Source: Costus lasius (lineage: Eukaryota > Streptophyta > Magnoliopsida > Zingiberales > Costaceae). Taken from it: 64,000 nucleotides of DNA. The position numbers and the translations under genes are program-made. Below, in pieces: positions 1-10,255 of this stretch (the stretch's first letter is position 1; each line of letters begins with the position of its first letter). The stretch spans positions 7,316,001 through 7,380,000 of the forward strand of contig JANVAS020000222.1 of NCBI GenBank assembly GCA_027563935.2. The letters run 5' to 3'. The notes under the pieces were generated by a model. It made no database searches. It was not told the DNA's origin and saw only the letters and a list, made by a program, of their open reading frames with translations.

Positions 1-34
1 TCCCTAACCGTTATGCCCAGGGCCAACGAGTTTC
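1..34. other. Flank of first solo LTR
   Basis: Short flank that ends in GTTTC (30-34), the left copy of the target duplication of the adjacent solo LTR. It was originally continuous with 1728 onward. No coding or repeat assignment can be made. Confidence 0.6.
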
Positions 35-1722
35 TGTAAGTACCCCTTTCATGAGGGGGGCGAAACCCTAACGCATGCGCATTCAAGAAATTTTCTAGGG
101 CTTCATAAGATCGCATGTGGTATAACCATATGATCAACTTAAGTTTTACTAAGATCAAGATGTGATCTTACCATAGCCATCGCTTGGATGGTGCCTTGGA
201 AGCAAGTGGGCGAAAGGGGCTCTCCTCCAAAGGTGGCGCACACAAGAGGATGATGGCTACTCCTTGTGTTCCATGTGCTAGCAAGGCTTCAAGGGTCCTT
301 GTCGAATGGAAGGGAAGAGATCTACTCTTTGCTTGGCCGAATCCTCTCTTGTCGTCAACCTTCACAACGCAAGCCGTCAGTCGTCAAGAGCAAAGGGGCG
401 AGAGATGATAATCGAGAGGCGTTGCTTTCGAACGTGGAGACGTTCCCATTTTGGAAAAACCGAAATTCCAAAAATAGCAACCACTTGATTACATACGTTA
501 TGCGTTCACTTGAAATGAACCAAACGCATATCCCTTCTCCCATATGAACCATGCGCTCACACATGAGCCGGTTCAATGTATTTGGTTCAATGACCAAACC
601 AAATCAGCCCAAGCTTTTAGTCCAGATCGAATCAAACCCTAAGGTTCCAGATCTGACCATTCATCTCCTGATGCTTCTGATCTCACCGATCTAGCATCAA
701 CACTCTCGATCGAAGCTTACCGATCTCAAGCCCTAATCAATCAAACATGATCAGACCAGATCTCACTTATAATCAGAGTTTAAATCCCTTTAAACTGAAC
801 TAAACAATTCAGTCCACACGATCTGACTTAAGTAAGCCATATCATCAAATTGTGCGACCCTGAGGGTTTCCTTTAAATGTCAGTAACGATAACGTACATT
901 ATCATGATCAGTGAGGGGTATCTAGCAACACATCACTGTCTCCCGATATAAAGGAAAGAGTCTTCCAAGACTACACCCAAACCACAGCACAAGTGTGAAT
1001 CAACTCACTAGGCATACATATTTCCTTTGCCACTGGATGTTCTTATTGGACAAGCATGTCAAGCTTGTAGCTCCAATATGATGAGCATGATTAGATCAGA
1101 TGAACATAGTCACCTGGGTATGGCCATACACTTTCTCAATCATCTCATTTAAGGGGGGGCCCATTAGAACATCACACTCCAATTAAGGAGACGACAATCC
1201 TATATCTATCACTAGTGCCCTAACCTGACTCATGATCATTATCCAAGATAGTCTATAACCATTATGTTTCAAATGATATTGAACTACCTCAAAACAATGA
1301 CAATCATCATTTAGAAACACAAGTGATCTCAAGTCAGAGGACATGTGCCACTTGAAGCAAAACAAGGATTATTCACATTGTGACAAGCAATTGAATATCC
1401 TAGTAGGGTCTGTCCAGTACATCCAATGTACCCATGAGTCTACATCTTATTCCATGCTCGAAGCATCCTATAAGATTAGAACACATATTAGTCTCAATCA
1501 TATCAAGGCTGTCTCATGTTCACTAAGATATCTCGACTAAGGACTTTATAGCATGTCAGCCTAGCTGAACAGCATTGAGACATTATTCAGAAGCACAGTT
1601 ATTGCAGCAGACAATGTAACCAACTGAATAACAACCATTGCCTTTATAAACAAAAGAGTTTATACATGATACTGTTACAATCCCAAGGCCTCAAACATTA
1701 GCCTTAAGGGCATACCCCAACA
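35..1722 (-). mobile_element. Solo LTR, copia family A
   Basis: A complete 1688-bp LTR lying in minus orientation, with no internal region on either side. On the minus strand it starts TGTTGGGGTATGCCC (right end) and ends in CTTACA (left end), the same terminus as element A4. The 5-bp direct repeat GTTTC at 30-34 and 1723-1727 flanks it exactly, so this is an insertion later reduced by LTR-LTR recombination rather than a fragment. The small open frames inside it recur in every A LTR and are not genes. Confidence 0.93.
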
Positions 1723-1727
1723 GTTTC

Positions 1728-2170
1728 CTTGCGAAGGCACGCCCAGGTTAAAACTGGACTGGGGAAACCATTGCCACCACGCACTTTCTAAAGAAAAGTG
1801 GGTGTGTCCCACGAGGGTGGGAAACAGTTCACAACTCCACTGATTGATAGCTTAGTGAGGGCTACGCGTTAGAAGGCTACTAGACTTGATATTTTAATTG
1901 AGGGTTTTTGTTTAAGGTCTCATCATCTCAGTTTTATCTTATGTCTATCATTACAGGCATGCAATCCTATGGTGATAACATAACAATAAAACATCACAGG
2001 CATGCCTTAGCTTTTGTAAAGAAAGCAATAAAAGGATGATGTGATCATAGCCCATTCAAGACATTGAACCAATCCATGCCAAAAAGGGGTTCAACTCTTG
2101 ACCTAGGATTCAAGCCCCAAGATTAGACCTAGCCTAGCCGACCTCTAGCTCTATCTTCAAGGTTGGCTCC
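1728..2170. other. Unassigned sequence between two A insertions
   Basis: About 440 bases between the solo LTR and element A1. I see no open frame worth reporting and no LTR end. It is the pre-insertion DNA into which both copia elements went, possibly the decayed interior of another transposon, but I cannot assign it. GCTCC at 2166-2170 would be the left target duplication of A1; the partner copy is lost. Confidence 0.4.
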
Positions 2171-3843
2171 TGTTGGGGTATGCCCTTAAGGCTAATGTTT
2201 GAGGCCTTGGGATTGCATCAGTATCATGTATAAACTCTTTATTTATAAAGGCAATTTGTTGTTATTCAGGTTGTTGCATTATCTGCTGTCATATGTATAC
2301 TTCTGAATAATGTCTCAATGCTGTTCAGCTTGGCTGACATGCACTTTTGTCCTTAGTCGAGATATCTTGGTGAACATGAGACAGCCTTGATATGATTGAG
2401 ACTAATGTGTGTTCTAATCTTATAGGATGCTTCGAGCATGGAATAAGATGTAGACTCATGGGTACATTGGATGTACTGGACAGACCCTACTAGGATATTC
2501 AATTGCTTGTCACAATGTGAATAATCCTTGTATGCGAACAAGTGGCATACTTCCTCTGACTTGAGATCACTTGTGTTTCTAAATGATGATTGGCATTGTT
2601 TTGAGGTAGTTCAATATCATTTGAAACATAATGGTTATAGACTATCTTGGATGATGAGCATGAGTCATGTTAGGGTGCTAGTGATAGACATAGGATTGCC
2701 GTCTCCTTGTTTGGAGTGTGATGTTCTAAAGGGGCCCCCTGGATGAGATGATTGAGAAAGTGTATGGCCATACCCAGATGACTATGTTCATCTGATCTAA
2801 TCATTCTCATCATATTGGAGTTACAGGCTTGACACGCTTGTCCAATAAAGAACATCCAGTGGCAAAGGAAACATGTATGCCTAGTGAGTTGATTCACACT
2901 TGTGCTGTGGTTTGGGTGTAGTCTTGGAAGACTGTTTCCTTTATATCGGGAGATAGTGATGTGTTGCTAGATACCCCTCACTGATCGTGATAATGAAAGT
3001 TATCGTTACCGACATTTAAAGGAAACCCTTAGGGTCGCACAATTTGATGATATGACTTACTTAAGTCAGATCGTGTGGACTGAATTGTTTTGGTTCAGTT
3101 TAAAGGGATTTAATCTCTGATTGTAAGTGAGATCTGGTCTGATCATGTTTGATTGATTAGGGCTTGAGATCGGTAAGCTTCGATCGAGAGAATGGATGCT
3201 AGATCGGTGAGATCAGAAGCATCAAGAGATGAACGGTTAGATCTTGAACCTTAGGGTTAATATGATCTAGACCAAATCGCTTGGGTTAATTGGTCTTTGA
3301 ACCAACCCAAAAATGAACCAACTCATTATGTGAGCGCATGGTTCAATGAGGAGAGAAAAATGCGATTGGTTCGTGGGCACATGAACGCATGATCGCATGA
3401 GAGAGTAAGGCTAGCTATTTTTAGTAGCCACGCCTCTACGTTTTGAGTGGAACGCATCTCTTGTCGCCCCTCTCCTATTCTCGTCGCTTGCTCTCGTGTG
3501 GAAGATTTTGTTCATGCCTTGGAGAGAGTTTGCTCAAGCGAGACATCATCTCAACTTCCCTTCCATTCGACAAGGACACTTGGAGATCCTTGCTAGCACA
3601 AGGTTCGACAAGGAGAAGCCAACATCCATCTTGTGTGCGCACCATTTGGAGGAGAAGCGCTTGACTCTCTGCTTCCTAGACGCCATCCAAGCAATGGCAC
3701 TGGTAAGAATCGATTCTCTTGTATACAAGTTAAAGTTGATCATACTGCATGCATCGATCCAGAAACCCTTTCCGCTGCAAAAAGGTTTTATCATATGCGC
3801 CATTAGGGTTTCGACACCTCCCCCCTTGCTTAAGGGATTTTCA
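2171..3843 (+). repeat. 5' LTR of A1
   Basis: 1673 bp, TGTTGGGG...CTTTCA, followed after two bases by the primer-binding site. This fixes it as the 5' LTR of a plus-strand element. It aligns along its whole length with the ten other A LTRs in the window. Confidence 0.93.
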
Positions 3844-3845
3844 AT

Positions 3846-3857
3846 TGGTATCAGAGC
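3846..3857 (+). other. Primer-binding site (initiator Met tRNA) of A1
   Basis: TGGTATCAGAGC, two bases after the LTR. It matches the complement of the 3' end of plant initiator methionine tRNA, the usual copia primer. The last base is C here, as in A4 and A5, but G in A2 and A3. Confidence 0.9.
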
Positions 3858-4141
3858 AGGTTAATGCATGTTAATATGATTGCTATCTTTGCATTGTGAT
3901 CCATGTTTGCGCAAAAGACTAGATCTATAGGACATGCGAAACTTGTTATATAGTTTTATGTTGGCGAAAATACATGATGTTATTTTCTCCTTGGCGCATG
4001 TTTCTTGTTGGCGCATGTTGCATGTTGGTTTTATTAAAACAAAATAACTTGCGCGCTTACCATTAGATCTAAGAGGTGCCTACTTTAAATCCTTAAACGG
4101 GTTGATAGGGTTGAAGTCATCGTCTAGTCTAGATCCAACCA

Positions 4142-4153
4142 GTCTGATCAGAC
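4142..4153 (+). promoter_or_regulatory. Leader palindrome, candidate RNA dimerisation site (A1)
   Basis: GTCTGATCAGAC is a perfect 12-base self-complementary sequence about 285 bases after the PBS. It is conserved in A2 (38571-38582, extendable to 14 bases), A4 (50255-50266) and A5 (61519-61530), and in A3 as the 10-base core TCTGATCAGA (29501-29510). Self-complementary loops shortly downstream of the PBS mediate genomic RNA dimerisation in retroviruses. That role is inference here. Confidence 0.45.
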
Positions 4154-5382
4154 CATCTGACAGCCTAGATGGTTTGACCAGATAGCACCTGTGTGCAAGC
4201 ACGAGGTGGCTATAGGTCGACTGCGGACAGGCGTGTAGCGATGTCTGATTGAGACAACCATTGAACGCGCATGAGTTAGGCCCGGGGTCACGCCCGCTTG
4301 CCAGAACTCATGCAGGTCGTTCAGCCTATGGCATGCATTGTTGACCATTAGGTTAACACAAGTCAGTTAGGACTTGGTGCATGCAAGGGCAGTGGATCTG
4401 ACTAGGTCTGATGAGTGGATCCCTATTAATGGACCGTTGTAAGGTAGTAGGGCACATAAGGAAAATAAAAATGATGCCAATGGGTTTTTTGAAAATTTTA
4501 TTTTCTTGATTGGATCACATGATGGTGGTATACATGATGCTTGTTTATTTCATCTTATGTGGGCTGCCTATTTTAATGTGTGCTGTGCTGGGGCCTGCGT
4601 GCCTGGATGTTATTTTGTAAATTTTTATTGTGATCTGCGAATCACATTTTTAATTAATTTATAAAGTGTAATTGACCTGCGAGTCAATCATGTCTAGATA
4701 GATTAAATTGTATTTTAATCAGACATGAGCACAGAGCACATTTGGCAGAGGCGCATGCAGCAAGTGGCTTCACCAGTGGGAGGTCCAGGGTTCGACTCTG
4801 GGACAGGCGCTTTTACCTGGTGGGCGCATCTGAGCTGCAGTGGGCGCTTGGGCCGGGGTTGGGCCAGATGAAAAGACCCATGAAGAGCTCATGTGAAGAC
4901 TTAAGTTAAATTAAGGTCTTACCTAGGCTTAATGGGCTTTTACCACATAAGATCAGCATGCTTTCATTATTGTTTAAATAAGTAGAATTGCATGATTTAA
5001 TCTTCTGCTATCACCATAGGAATTGTATGATAGTTAAGAAGATAAAAGACCGTTAAAATCCAAACGTTAAATATCAAGCACGATAGCCTTCTGACGCGAA
5101 ACCTCACTGTTCTGACTATCGTTGGGGCCGTGTTGTACCCACTCAGTGGGCACGCCCATCTATCTTCAGACGGTGTGTGATTACACCTGCGTGTTACAGA
5201 GAAGGGATTTATCGCTTCTCGTTGCTCAGCATAGCACGTGGTGGTCCAGGGAGTAGGTCGGGTCAGCTTGACCATGTAGGCTACATATGTGGCGCATATG
5301 GTAGCTATATGGAGGCAGCCATCTGTGGGATCAGAGACTGTGTTGTACCAACTCAGTTGGCACAGTCTGCTGGATTGCCCAG

Positions 5383-5517
5383 ATGAAGGGGAATCGCACG
5401 GGTTGGCGATTGGCAGGGATTGCCTACCAGAAATTAGTGCTTGTACTCTCTGTGTATCTTATCTCGCCTGAGCGGGACGCGGAGACCAAGTATGAAATCT
5501 GGATCCCATCTCACTAA
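5383..5517 (+). CDS. Conserved 44-codon leader ORF (A1)
   Basis: ATG at 5383 and TAA at 5515-5517. The peptide begins MKGNRTGWRLAG, has a hydrophobic centre (LVLVLSV) and ends SPERDAETKYEIWIPSH. The same ORF with the same length is present in A2, A3 and A5, and in A4 where a solo LTR interrupts it. I recognise no family. Differences between copies are both silent and replacing, roughly as expected without selection, so it may be a translated leader ORF, a regulatory upstream ORF or a coincidence of conserved RNA sequence. It lies about 150 bases before gag in a different context and is not part of gag-pol. Confidence 0.35.
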   Translation: MKGNRTGWRLAGIAYQKLVLVLSVYLISPERDAETKYEIWIPSH

Positions 5518-5670
5518 AAGAGTTTTACTCTTTCGGGCTGTTTTGCTGGATTTTTCAGCCAGATAAAATAGTGAGAAAAGAATCATTCTTAAGTCCTGGA
5601 TTGATTCTAAAACATTGATACTGACCTTGCTGTTCTTGCATTGTTGTAGATACCTGCAGCAACGAACACC

Positions 5671-8013
5671 ACGAATTTCAATGTGCGATCCCTACTGGAA
5701 AGGGAGAAGTTTGCTGGGCAAAACTTCTCAGACTGGTACGGACACCTTAAGATTGTTCTTAAGGCTGAGAGGAAGCTGTATGTCCTCGAGACGGCTATAC
5801 CGCCTCAACCCGCTACGAACGCCGCAAGGGCGGTTCGCGATGCTTATGAAAAGCATGTCAATGATAGCATTGATGTCGCTTGCCTGATGCTTGCGTCTAT
5901 GACGCCAGAGCTGCAACGTCAGCATGAGGATCTATCTGCTATACAAATTATAGCAAACCTCAAGCTACTGTATGCTGCACAGGCTAGGACTGAACGCTAC
6001 AATTTGACTAAACTTTTCTTTCAGAGCAAACTGGCTGAATGGAGTCCAGTGGGAGCTCACGTACTCAAGATGATTGGGTACAAGGAGGCTCTAGAGAAAC
6101 TGGGACATACCATCAATCAGGAGCTTGCTGTAGACATCATTCTTCAGTCTCTTCCGGCTACTTTTGATCCGTTCATCATTAATTTTAACATGAACAAGAT
6201 CGACTGTACCCCGGCAGAGTTACTGAATATGCTCTTGACTACAGAGCTAACTCTTAAGGGAAAGCCTTCATCCTCTGTCTTGCTTGTTCCTTCAAGGAAC
6301 AAGAAGAAAGGGAAGAAGGGCAAAGCCCCTGTCAAGAGCTACAGCAAGACTCTGAAACAAAAGGTTAAGCGGTCAAAGGAATACAGATGTTTCCATTATG
6401 GCCAGCTGGGTCACTGGAAAAAGGACTGTAAAGCGCTCCAGGGAGACAAGAAGGGAAGCAATCCTTTCGCTTCTGGCTCAGGTATTTTCGTGACTGAAGT
6501 CATGGTTTCTTCTTCTATATCATGGGTGTTGGACACTGCATGTGGAGTTCACATTTGTTCAAATGTACAGGAACTCAAGAGAAGAAGACAGGTGGGACAG
6601 CATGAGGTGGACCTACGAGCTGGAAACGGGGCACGGGTTGCTGCTGTTGCTGTAGGAGTTTATTACATCTCATTACCATCTGGGCTTGTATTGGAACTAG
6701 ACAATTGTTACTTTGTACCAAGTATTACGAAAAATATTATCTCTATTCCTGCTCTTGTCAGGAAAGGGTTTTCCTTTGAATGCAATATTTCAAAGTGTGT
6801 TATTTCTTATGATAATATTGTTTATGCTACTGGGTCAATTAACAATGGGTTATTCATGTTGGACATGGAATGTTCTATACAACAAATTGATATTAAGAAA
6901 GCCAAATATGCTGATGACAGCACCTTGCTATGGCATAGTCGTTTAGGCCATATTAACAAGAAGCGCATTAAACGGTTGCATGATCATGGACTGCTGGGAT
7001 CATTCTCCTATGAGGAGATTGATACATGCAAAGCTTGTTTAATGGGTAAAATGACGAAGTCACCTTTTCCTCATAAAGGTCAAAGGGCTTCAGGTTTACT
7101 TGACCTTATACACAGTGATGTGTGTGGGCCGTTTAGTAAACATGCCAGAGGTGGCTATCTATACTTCATTACCTTTACTGATGATTTCAGTAGATATGGG
7201 TATGTCTATCTAATGAGGCATAAAAGTGAATCTTTTTACAAGTTCAAAGAATTCAAGAATGAAGTACAGAATCAATTAGGCCGAAATATCAAGGCACTTC
7301 GCTCAGATCGAGGTGGTGAATACTTGAGTCATGAGTTTACTGACTATCTGAAGGAGTGTGGGATTATCTCACCGCTCACTCCGCCAGGAACACTGCAATG
7401 GAATGGTGTGTCCGAAAGGAGGAACAGAACCTTAATGGATATGGTTCGTTCTATGATGAGTCAGGCAACTCTACCTTACTCCTTTTGGGGATTTGCACTG
7501 GAAACAGCTGCAAAGGTACTAAACCGAGTGCCATCCAAGGCAGTTTCAAAGACTCCATATGAGTTATGGTATGGGAAACAGCCAAGCTTGACATTTATTA
7601 AGATCTGGGGTTGCGAGGCTTATGTCAAAAAGCTCGCCTCTGGGAAACTAGAGAGCAGATCTGAGAAATGTATCTTTGTCGGTTACCCTAAGGAAACTAA
7701 GGGTTATTATTTCTACGATCCCAAAGAGAACAAAGTATTTGTTGCTCGAACGGCCATTTTTCTTGAGAAGGAGTTTCTTCTGCAAGAGGGCAGTGGGAGA
7801 GAAATAAAGCTGGATGAGAATCTAGAGGAAGGACAAAGTAGTCAAGCACAGTTGGATGTGCCTGAGCCAGTAGAACAGGTTATTGAACAACCTGAGGCTC
7901 AGATATCACGGGAACCGTGTAGATCGGGAAGGATCCGTCGACAGCCTGAGCGCTATGACGGAGTCTACATCATTGATCATGATGAACCCCTCACTTATCC
8001 AAGAAGCTCCTAG
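5671..8013 (+). pseudogene. Copia gag-pol of A1 (truncated)
   Basis: Encodes the gag, protease and integrase parts of a copia polyprotein, which packages element RNA, cuts the polyprotein and inserts the cDNA. The frame is open from the codon aligned with the A3/A4 start (ACG instead of ATG at 5671-5673) to TAG at 8011-8013. The next possible start is a GTG at 5683, which plants would not normally use. The zinc knuckle reads CFHYGQLGHWKKDC, so the second Cys ligand is Tyr. The protease motif LDTACG, the integrase HHCC (H-x3-H...C-x2-C) and the DD35E residues are present. At about 7999 the frame leaves family A and runs into family C sequence, adding four foreign codons before the stop. Reverse transcriptase and RNase H are absent, so it is non-functional. 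Confidence 0.88.
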
Positions 8014-8150
8014 CCCTTAGTCAGAGTACATACATTGATAAGGTCCTGGAGAGGTTCAGCTTGGAGTAGTCCAAGAAAGGGTACCTTCCAGTGAGATATG
8101 GCCTTACTCTCTCAAAGAGCCAGTGTCCCACCACACAGGCTGAGAGGGAT
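7999..8150 (+). pseudogene. Copia C reverse-transcriptase scrap
   Basis: About 150 bases coding, in the plus direction, for the segment just after the catalytic RT core: SKKLLALSQSTYIDKVLERF, then an amber (8067-8069), then SKKGYLPVRYGL and CPTTQAERD. It resembles family B (10925-11340) more than family A, for example LALSQ versus LGLCQ. It is cut at 8150 by the minus-strand B LTR. The five bases GGGAT before the LTR are the expected target duplication. Confidence 0.75.
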
Positions 8151-10244
8151 TGTTGGGAAACCCCGGGGACATTTTACAATTTTTCAGAGCCATGGACATA
8201 CATTTTACGCAGCGGAAGAATGTCCCCGAAACAGGCTAGTCCCAAAAACCCAGTGAAGATCTCTTGCGAGGGGGTCGACACGATGTGATAGTAAGTACCT
8301 TTAAGCAATTAGTAGCCGATGTCGATGAAGGCGCCCAAGTGTTCGCCCTCTACAGTCTCGCACACACGGATTCCTCAAGTTTTCTTCTTCCTCGCCCGGT
8401 GCTAGCCTCGGGAAGAAGATCCATGCCTTAGGAGAGTCCTCCAAGCAACTTGCGCCACCACCAAGATGTGATGCGCCAAGGAGATGGAAGGAGAAGAGAA
8501 CGCCGCAAGCCTTCTTGTTCCTTTGCGCCAAGGAAAGGAAGAGGAGAAGCATGTTTGTGCCCTTGATGGAAGAAGAAGAGCTTCAAGCTCTCCAAGCCGT
8601 CGCCCTCTAATGCTTCACGCCTCCAAGGAATTAGCATCATAAAGAGAGGGGGCGGCAAGGGCTTATTTATAGGAGCAAGAGGCGGTTAGGGGAGAATGGC
8701 AAGTGTTGACAATTAGGGCATGATTCTAGGAGATTATCCAATCAAATATATTGATTAAATCTCCACTCCCATATGCGCCTAAGACTTGCCAAAGCAAGCA
8801 TCAGCCATATGCGCCCATATCATGCCATATGAGGCATTAATCCCATCCATGCGCCTAGACCTAGTCAAGGCAATATGATGGATTGCCTAATGTGGCTTGG
8901 GCGCAAGTCCTAATCCAATTAGGACTCTAATTATGTTAATAATCAGCCCACAATTGTCAAACACAATCCAATCAATTATCTTGTGTGATTTAATCAAATC
9001 CAATTTGATTTAATCACCTAGGAGATACCAAACAAGGCATAGGCGCAATTTCTAGTCCAACTAGAATCCCATATGCGCCTATCCCATTAATTCATCCCCA
9101 TTATACCCTTCAAGCCTCTTAGCCCTTCAATACAACTTATTAGCAAGCCCAACTAAGCAATGGGCCAAGCCCAAAGTCCATTATGCATGTTAACCAAGCT
9201 ATTGGATCCAATCCAATTTAACCCATGGTTAAATGAGGCTAACCATGGTTAATTTGATCGATATGTGAAAAACGGAAGTTGGCCCCAATAAGTTTCTTCC
9301 ATCTCATCAGGCCCATTGGCGCTGATGAAATCTCCCAAATAGATCAGAGTTATCCAATAACTCGATCTAAAGGCTACCCGATCAATATGAAAACTCGAGT
9401 ATCAAGGTGTGCGACCCTGTAGGTTCCTCTAACGCTGGCAGTGCTGACCAAAGGTCATCACAAGCAGTGAGTGGCACCTAGCAGTGCATCGCTGCTACCC
9501 AGGTTATTGGAATGGATATCGACATCGACATCCCCATCATCGCAACTAGGTACAGATGCATTACAGTCTCTTTGCCGTACTGATATCCGATTGGACAAGT
9601 GTGTCACCACTTATTTTCATCCAATCACATGGCTATGACTAAAACAGGTTCTCACCTGGGTATGGCCATACACTCTCAGTCATAGAACCATAAGGGAGCT
9701 CCATGGATATCATACTTCCCTAAGGAAGGGGCAAATCCTATGTCTGTCCATTGACCTTCTCATATGGGTCGTGACATGCTCAATGACAACCGTTATGACC
9801 TCCCAACTACGGCAAGGTGTTAGGTTGCATCAAAGCAAGTCCCTAACCATATAGAATGGTCAATGACCTCAAGTCAAGGGATCAATGCATCTCCTGTCAC
9901 TTGTGAGGATAACTCATGACACCAAGTCATAGCCTCACAGCGGGTCTATCCAGTATATCCTCCAATGATACACCCATGTGTCTGCGTTAGCACCACGTGC
10001 CTAACCAGCCCACATACCAGTCTCTCAAGTACCAGAGTTGTCCCATATCCACTCAGGTACATCGACTGGGGACTATAGTTCGAGCACAGATCCAATCTGT
10101 CTCCAGGGACATTATCATGTAAGTACACAATCGCAGGTGTAGACAAACAATGATAACGACAATGCCAGAAAGATATATATTAATATCAGAGTCAAGTAGT
10201 AGAAAGATGGACCAAAACTAGGTCCTAGGGCATATACACCAACA
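8151..10244 (-). repeat. 3' LTR of family B
   Basis: 2094 bp. The right end (minus-strand start) is TGTTGGTGTATATGCCC and the left end is CCCAACA, giving inverted TGTTGG/CCAACA termini. It shares layout with family A LTRs, including a CGCAGCGGAA block near the 3' end and a GTGCGACCCT block in the middle, but the sequence has diverged. The adjacent PPT on the right proves orientation. Open frames at 8301-8658 and 9946-10146 are incidental. Confidence 0.85.
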
Positions 10245-10255
10245 ATCTCCCACTT
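10245..10255 (-). other. Polypurine tract of B
   Basis: On the minus strand AAGTGGGAGAT, directly before the 3' LTR. The identical tract precedes the 3' LTRs of A2, A3, A4, A5 and C. It primes plus-strand DNA synthesis. Confidence 0.85.

Larger units (their letters stand above)
3858..5670 (+). other. Leader (untranslated) of A1
   Basis: About 1.8 kb between PBS and gag-pol, alignable with the leaders of A2-A5. It contains a 12-base perfect palindrome (4142-4153). It also holds a tRNA-like segment (about 4743-4808) with a B-box-like GGTTCGACTCT at 4789-4799. Two short hairpins with a TCA loop lie at 5139-5151 and 5348-5360, and a 44-codon ORF at 5383-5517. Just before gag is a 3'-splice-site-like stretch, CTGAC followed by pyrimidine-rich sequence and TTGTAG. 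Long leaders are typical of Angela/BARE-type copia elements; the roles of these motifs are inferred. Confidence 0.8.
2171..8000 (+). mobile_element. Copia family A element A1, 3'-truncated
   Basis: Plus-strand element with 5' LTR (2171-3843), PBS (3846-3857), leader and gag-pol through the integrase C-terminal tail. It stops at about residue 776 of the 1294-residue family polyprotein and is joined to a fragment of another copia (C). No family A reverse transcriptase, PPT or 3' LTR follows. The join falls in coding sequence, so this is a deletion or a recombinant element rather than a simple insertion. Confidence 0.88.

Noticed and set aside
2353..2541. Recurrent 60-75-codon open frames in the A LTRs (ending SCSPRYLD or LPSPCLECDV)
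   Set aside because: They occur at the same LTR position in nearly every copy because the LTR is repeated; they lie on both strands, have no domain and no independent conservation beyond the DNA.
4743..4808. A functional tRNA gene in the copia leaders
   Set aside because: Only T-arm and partial D-arm resemblance; no clean acceptor stem or anticodon arm, and it repeats with the retroelement.
5683..8013. Treating the GTG at 5683 as a genuine start for A1 gag-pol
   Set aside because: Plants do not normally start at GTG; alignment shows the family start is four codons earlier, where A1 has ACG.
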